Shown here: piece after piece, positions 61,115 to 64,000 of the stretch
Numbering within the stretch: position 1 is the first letter of the stretch
Layout: each line of letters opens with the position of its first letter
DNA from: Pedobacter sp. Leaf41
GTDB taxonomy: Bacteria; Bacteroidota; Bacteroidia; Sphingobacteriales; Sphingobacteriaceae
Assembly: GCF_001422545.1 (NCBI RefSeq)
Contig: NZ_LMLE01000008.1
Span: 51,946-115,945, forward strand
Reading direction: 5' to 3'
Length of the DNA stretch: 64,000 nucleotides
Notes under the pieces: generated by a model
What the model was told of the DNA's origin: nothing
The model's database searches: none
What the model saw: the letters and a program-made list of their open reading frames with translations, nothing else
Position numbers and translations under genes: made by a program

Positions 61115-62104
61115 ATGGCCTTAAACATTTATGATAGCTCAGATCGTCATTACATTGTAGGTAACGTCTTCAATGAAATTGAATTCAACCAACCCTTAGT
61201 TAGAGAAACCCGCGAAAAGTTAAGTTTTCCATTTGGCGATGCAGAAATGGTACAGATCATTTTTTCTGGGATATCAATTGTTTATGGTGATATGGTGATG
61301 AAAGAAAATCGATTAAAGATTAAATCGTTGGATGAACCGGATTTGGTAGAATTACACTTTTCGATAAGTGGTAATGGCATTATGAATAACCACATTACAA
61401 ATAGGAGCATCAGCATAAAATCAAATCATCATAACATCCTTTACACTCCTAATTTTGATGGAACAGCCGACTTCGATGAAACAGGTAAGTATAAGTTTTT
61501 TGAAATTCATTTTCAGAAAGAACGCTTTGTAGATTTGACTAGCGACAGCAGTACTTTATTGAAAAACTTTGCAGAGAATATTATGAACAATAAATCTGTA
61601 GAGTTATCGGAAGAACATTTACCAATCAGTTTTGCCATGCATAACTGTATTAAGGATATTATGAACTGTCAGTTTTCGGGAGGGTTGAAATTGCTGTTTT
61701 TACAATCTAAATGTGTGGAACTGCTGGCTATGCAGGCACAAGCATTTGAAATTGCGGCGAAAAAAGTAGAGAAACCAAAACTAAAGACAGTTTATGATCA
61801 GGATCGGATTTACTATGCAAGAGAATATTTGATTCAGCATGCCAGTTGCCCCCCATCGCTACCCGAACTTGCGAAAGTTGCCGGAATAAATGAATTTAAA
61901 TTGAAGCAGGGCTTTAAAGAAGTATTTAACGATACTGTATTTGGCCATTTAAGCGATTATCGGTTATCAAAAGCAAAAGATCTTTTATCGGATAAATCAA
62001 AAGATATTAAGCACATTGCAAATGATCTTGGTTACTCTTCAGTTCAACATTTCAGTAACGCTTTTAGTAAAAAATTTGGCGTAAGCCCAGGCAAGGCGAG
62101 ATAA
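61115..62104 (+). CDS. AraC-family transcriptional regulator
   Basis: 329 aa. The N-terminal 220 residues form a sensor part of the PchR-like type (VELHFSISGNGIMNNHITNR). The two C-terminal HTHs (about 235-329) include PSLPELAKVAGINEFKLKQG and KHIANDLGYSSVQHFSNAFS, then KKFGVSPGKAR. It stands divergent from the siderophore-interacting gene, so regulation of iron-related genes by a ferric siderophore is the natural guess. A GGATTTTTTT stretch lies just before the ATG. Confidence 0.92.
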   Translation: MALNIYDSSDRHYIVGNVFNEIEFNQPLVRETREKLSFPFGDAEMVQIIFSGISIVYGDMVMKENRLKIKSLDEPDLVELHFSISGNGIMNNHITNRSISIKSNHHNILYTPNFDGTADFDETGKYKFFEIHFQKERFVDLTSDSSTLLKNFAENIMNNKSVELSEEHLPISFAMHNCIKDIMNCQFSGGLKLLFLQSKCVELLAMQAQAFEIAAKKVEKPKLKTVYDQDRIYYAREYLIQHASCPPSLPELAKVAGINEFKLKQGFKEVFNDTVFGHLSDYRLSKAKDLLSDKSKDIKHIANDLGYSSVQHFSNAFSKKFGVSPGKAR

Positions 62105-62108
62105 TATA

Positions 62109-64000
62109 TTAAACCTTTTTTCTTTTTTTCTTAAGATCCAGATAATCTACAAAGTACAATACTTTAACAGATAAACTATTGTTTTGAGGTGCAGCAAGAA
62201 TACCGGCCAAATTGCGGTTGTAACGTTGCGTAAAATACGAATCGTAGGTTTCGGCTGCATCTTTATACGAAAGTGATAATGTACTGCCTGGGGCGAACTG
62301 CCAGGTATAAATTAAGTCGATATTAAAAACATTATAGTTTCTGTCCGTCCCCGTTAAAGCGGGGCCCTGGTAATCGGTTAAATTACCATCTGGCTTTAAT
62401 AAGTAAAATTCTTTGTTTCTTCTGTCGCTCCAATAATGCCTTAACACCACGGTAACCCCCATTAAGTTAGTAAAGGTGTACTTTGCATCAAAAGAGTTTT
62501 CTACTGTACGTCTATCATATTTAGAAAAAATTGCCTGGCTACCTTGTGATGTTACCCAGTTTACATAGTTATAATTTGGGTTGAAATTCAAATCCAAACC
62601 AAAGGCGATTTTATCATTTAGACGGAAATTTTGAAACAGGTAGAAGTTATACTCTTTGCCCCCGAAAAGTTGTTGTTCGAAAAAGCGAACATTTCCACCA
62701 AAATTATACGCTTTAGCCCGATTTGGATTAATATATAGTCCTATACCATAACTTTCTGGTGCTTTATAAATTTGTCCGTTCCGTGCTTCATAGAAATCGT
62801 TACCCTTCGCATTATAGCTCATATCTATCTCTGCCGACCATAAATTTTTGAAACGTACATAAGCACCTCCATTTGCTATCGTATTTTGGTAATCGCCGGG
62901 ATTTACCCTTCTTGAATAGGTAACATTTAGCCAACTTTGCATTTCATTAAACCACTTACTCGGCTTAAAGATATTGTAACCAAGCCCTATTTTTTGATCT
63001 AAAAAATTATTGTTGGTAAAGAAACCCAGATCTGAAGGATCAAATTGATTGTCGGCATAAACCTGATTATAATTCCAGGTAAAATTGCCGCTTTGTTTCC
63101 CCAAACGCAAAGTATAACTATAGCCTGTGCTGCTTTCCTCGCCACGTAAGTAGCTCATTTTAGCTCCGCCATTAATAAAATATTTGTTGTTTTCATTGTT
63201 TAAGTTAAAAAGCAAAGCACTCACATTGGCATCATAAGCACTGCCCCGGCGCAAGACATTAGTGTTGATAAATGTTGCGGAACTGTTGTTTTTTAACGAT
63301 TGATCGAAAACCAAAATGTTATAGTTGGTAAGCGGTTGTGTTTCTACGTTCCGAACATTTCCTGCTGCATCTTCTACTTCGGTTTGCATACTGTTAGTAA
63401 TGGCGTTAAAAATACCAATGCCTAAACCCTTTGCCGTACGCCCAGATATTTTGGTTGCATTTAATACTTTTGCTTCGGTTTGATCTCTAATAATTTTGTC
63501 GCTTTCCGTTACGCCAGAATAGTTAGAGTAGGCGGGAATAGAGCCAATTCGTTTGGAATAAAACAGATCACCCTTATTAAAAAGTTCTGTTCCTTCGGTA
63601 AAAAATTGCCGGTTTTCGTTAAATTTTACCTCAAACGGCGTGAGGTTTAAAATGCGATTGTCAGATTGCACCTGCCCAAAATCGGGTACTAGGGTCATAT
63701 CTAACGTAAAGCTGTTGTTGATGCCATATTTTACATCCATACCGCCATTGAAGCGAGAGGTGGTATTTTTTACTCCGGGAATATTTGCTGGATAGTGATT
63801 CACATAAGCAGAAACGTAGGGGGAGAACGACAAACGAAGTGGTGGTTTAATGTCTTTTAAGCCTGTTAAAAGCCCTTCCTGATTGATGAAACCATTAACC
63901 TTTGGATCAACAAAATTCCAAAAGGTTTGGATATTGGTTCGTTGAATTCGGCGACTAAAATTTAAACCCCAATTTTGAATTTCCTTACCTGAGAAACGTA
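62109..64000 (-). CDS. DUF5916 outer-membrane protein, 5' end beyond window
   Basis: The gene is cut by the right edge; at least 630 codons are present and the frame stays open to 64000. Just inside the edge are NWGLNFSRRIQRTNIQTFWN and VDPKVNGFINQEGLLTGLKD, then IKPPLRLSFSPYVSAYVNHY, all typical of DUF5916 proteins, which carry a family-9-like carbohydrate-binding domain before a beta-barrel. The rest is rich in barrel strands (VTYSRRVNPGDYQNTIANGG). It probably sits in the outer membrane; the ligand is unknown. It converges on the AraC gene (4-nt gap). Confidence 0.88.
   Translation of the reverse strand, partial: RFSGKEIQNWGLNFSRRIQRTNIQTFWNFVDPKVNGFINQEGLLTGLKDIKPPLRLSFSPYVSAYVNHYPANIPGVKNTTSRFNGGMDVKYGINNSFTLDMTLVPDFGQVQSDNRILNLTPFEVKFNENRQFFTEGTELFNKGDLFYSKRIGSIPAYSNYSGVTESDKIIRDQTEAKVLNATKISGRTAKGLGIGIFNAITNSMQTEVEDAAGNVRNVETQPLTNYNILVFDQSLKNNSSATFINTNVLRRGSAYDANVSALLFNLNNENNKYFINGGAKMSYLRGEESSTGYSYTLRLGKQSGNFTWNYNQVYADNQFDPSDLGFFTNNNFLDQKIGLGYNIFKPSKWFNEMQSWLNVTYSRRVNPGDYQNTIANGGAYVRFKNLWSAEIDMSYNAKGNDFYEARNGQIYKAPESYGIGLYINPNRAKAYNFGGNVRFFEQQLFGGKEYNFYLFQNFRLNDKIAFGLDLNFNPNYNYVNWVTSQGSQAIFSKYDRRTVENSFDAKYTFTNLMGVTVVLRHYWSDRRNKEFYLLKPDGNLTDYQGPALTGTDRNYNVFNIDLIYTWQFAPGSTLSLSYKDAAETYDSYFTQRYNRNLAGILAAPQNNSLSVKVLYFVDYLDLKKKRKKV

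Overview
The window looks like a chromosome segment of a Bacteroidota species close to Pedobacter (Sphingobacteriaceae). Supporting signs are four tandem SusC/SusD pairs, the gliding protein GldH, a DUF6266 protein, DUF3078 and DUF5916 proteins, a BT4734/VirE_N-type primase-like protein, TAnnTTTG promoter boxes and moderate-to-low GC. The genus is inferred; there is no rRNA in the window.

Layout. 1-2830: a dispersed-repeat remnant, then a plus-strand group of a DUF6266 protein, a small multi-TM protein, a membrane-anchored CHAP-like peptidoglycan hydrolase and a lipoprotein with a C-terminal TM helix. The last three have the architecture of a holin/endolysin/unimolecular-spanin lysis cassette. 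2888-20161: a 17.3-kb island between two identical 21-nt repeats, the right one forming the 3' end of tRNA-Arg(CCU). It has the core of a Bacteroidota mobilizable element (HTH/excisionase-like, RepA-like ATPase, VirE_N primase-like, MobC, MOB relaxase, TM coiled-coil protein) and a three-way-junction oriT candidate, but no integrase. Its cargo is a DNA methyltransferase with a small partner, a degenerate nucleotidyltransferase-HEPN protein translationally coupled to an unknown 430-aa protein and divergent from an XRE regulator, and an envelope-type cluster (transglutaminase-like lipoprotein, 112-aa protein, O-antigen-ligase/TPR protein, ABC-type ATPase).

20148-27630: tRNA-Arg and housekeeping genes (VOC protein, esterase, beta-propeller protein, azoreductase, MetG, LD-carboxypeptidase, DoxX). 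27644-50058: four SusC/SusD outer-membrane uptake pairs, all on the minus strand, preceded by a large M14 zinc carboxypeptidase. No glycoside hydrolase and no dedicated regulator are present, so the substrate is unknown. 50146-64000: MurF, a holB-ricT-gldH operon, RuvX and an O-methyltransferase, two tandem glucosaminidase-LysM proteins, small envelope proteins, a siderophore-interacting flavoprotein divergent from an AraC regulator, and the 3' part of a DUF5916 outer-membrane protein that runs off the right edge.

The most promising material for an undescribed system is the island: its HEPN/430-aa pair, the methyltransferase pair, the structured oriT-like element, and the loss of the integrase while the attachment sites and putative arm sites remain. 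All functional calls rest on reading motifs by eye; no database search was run.
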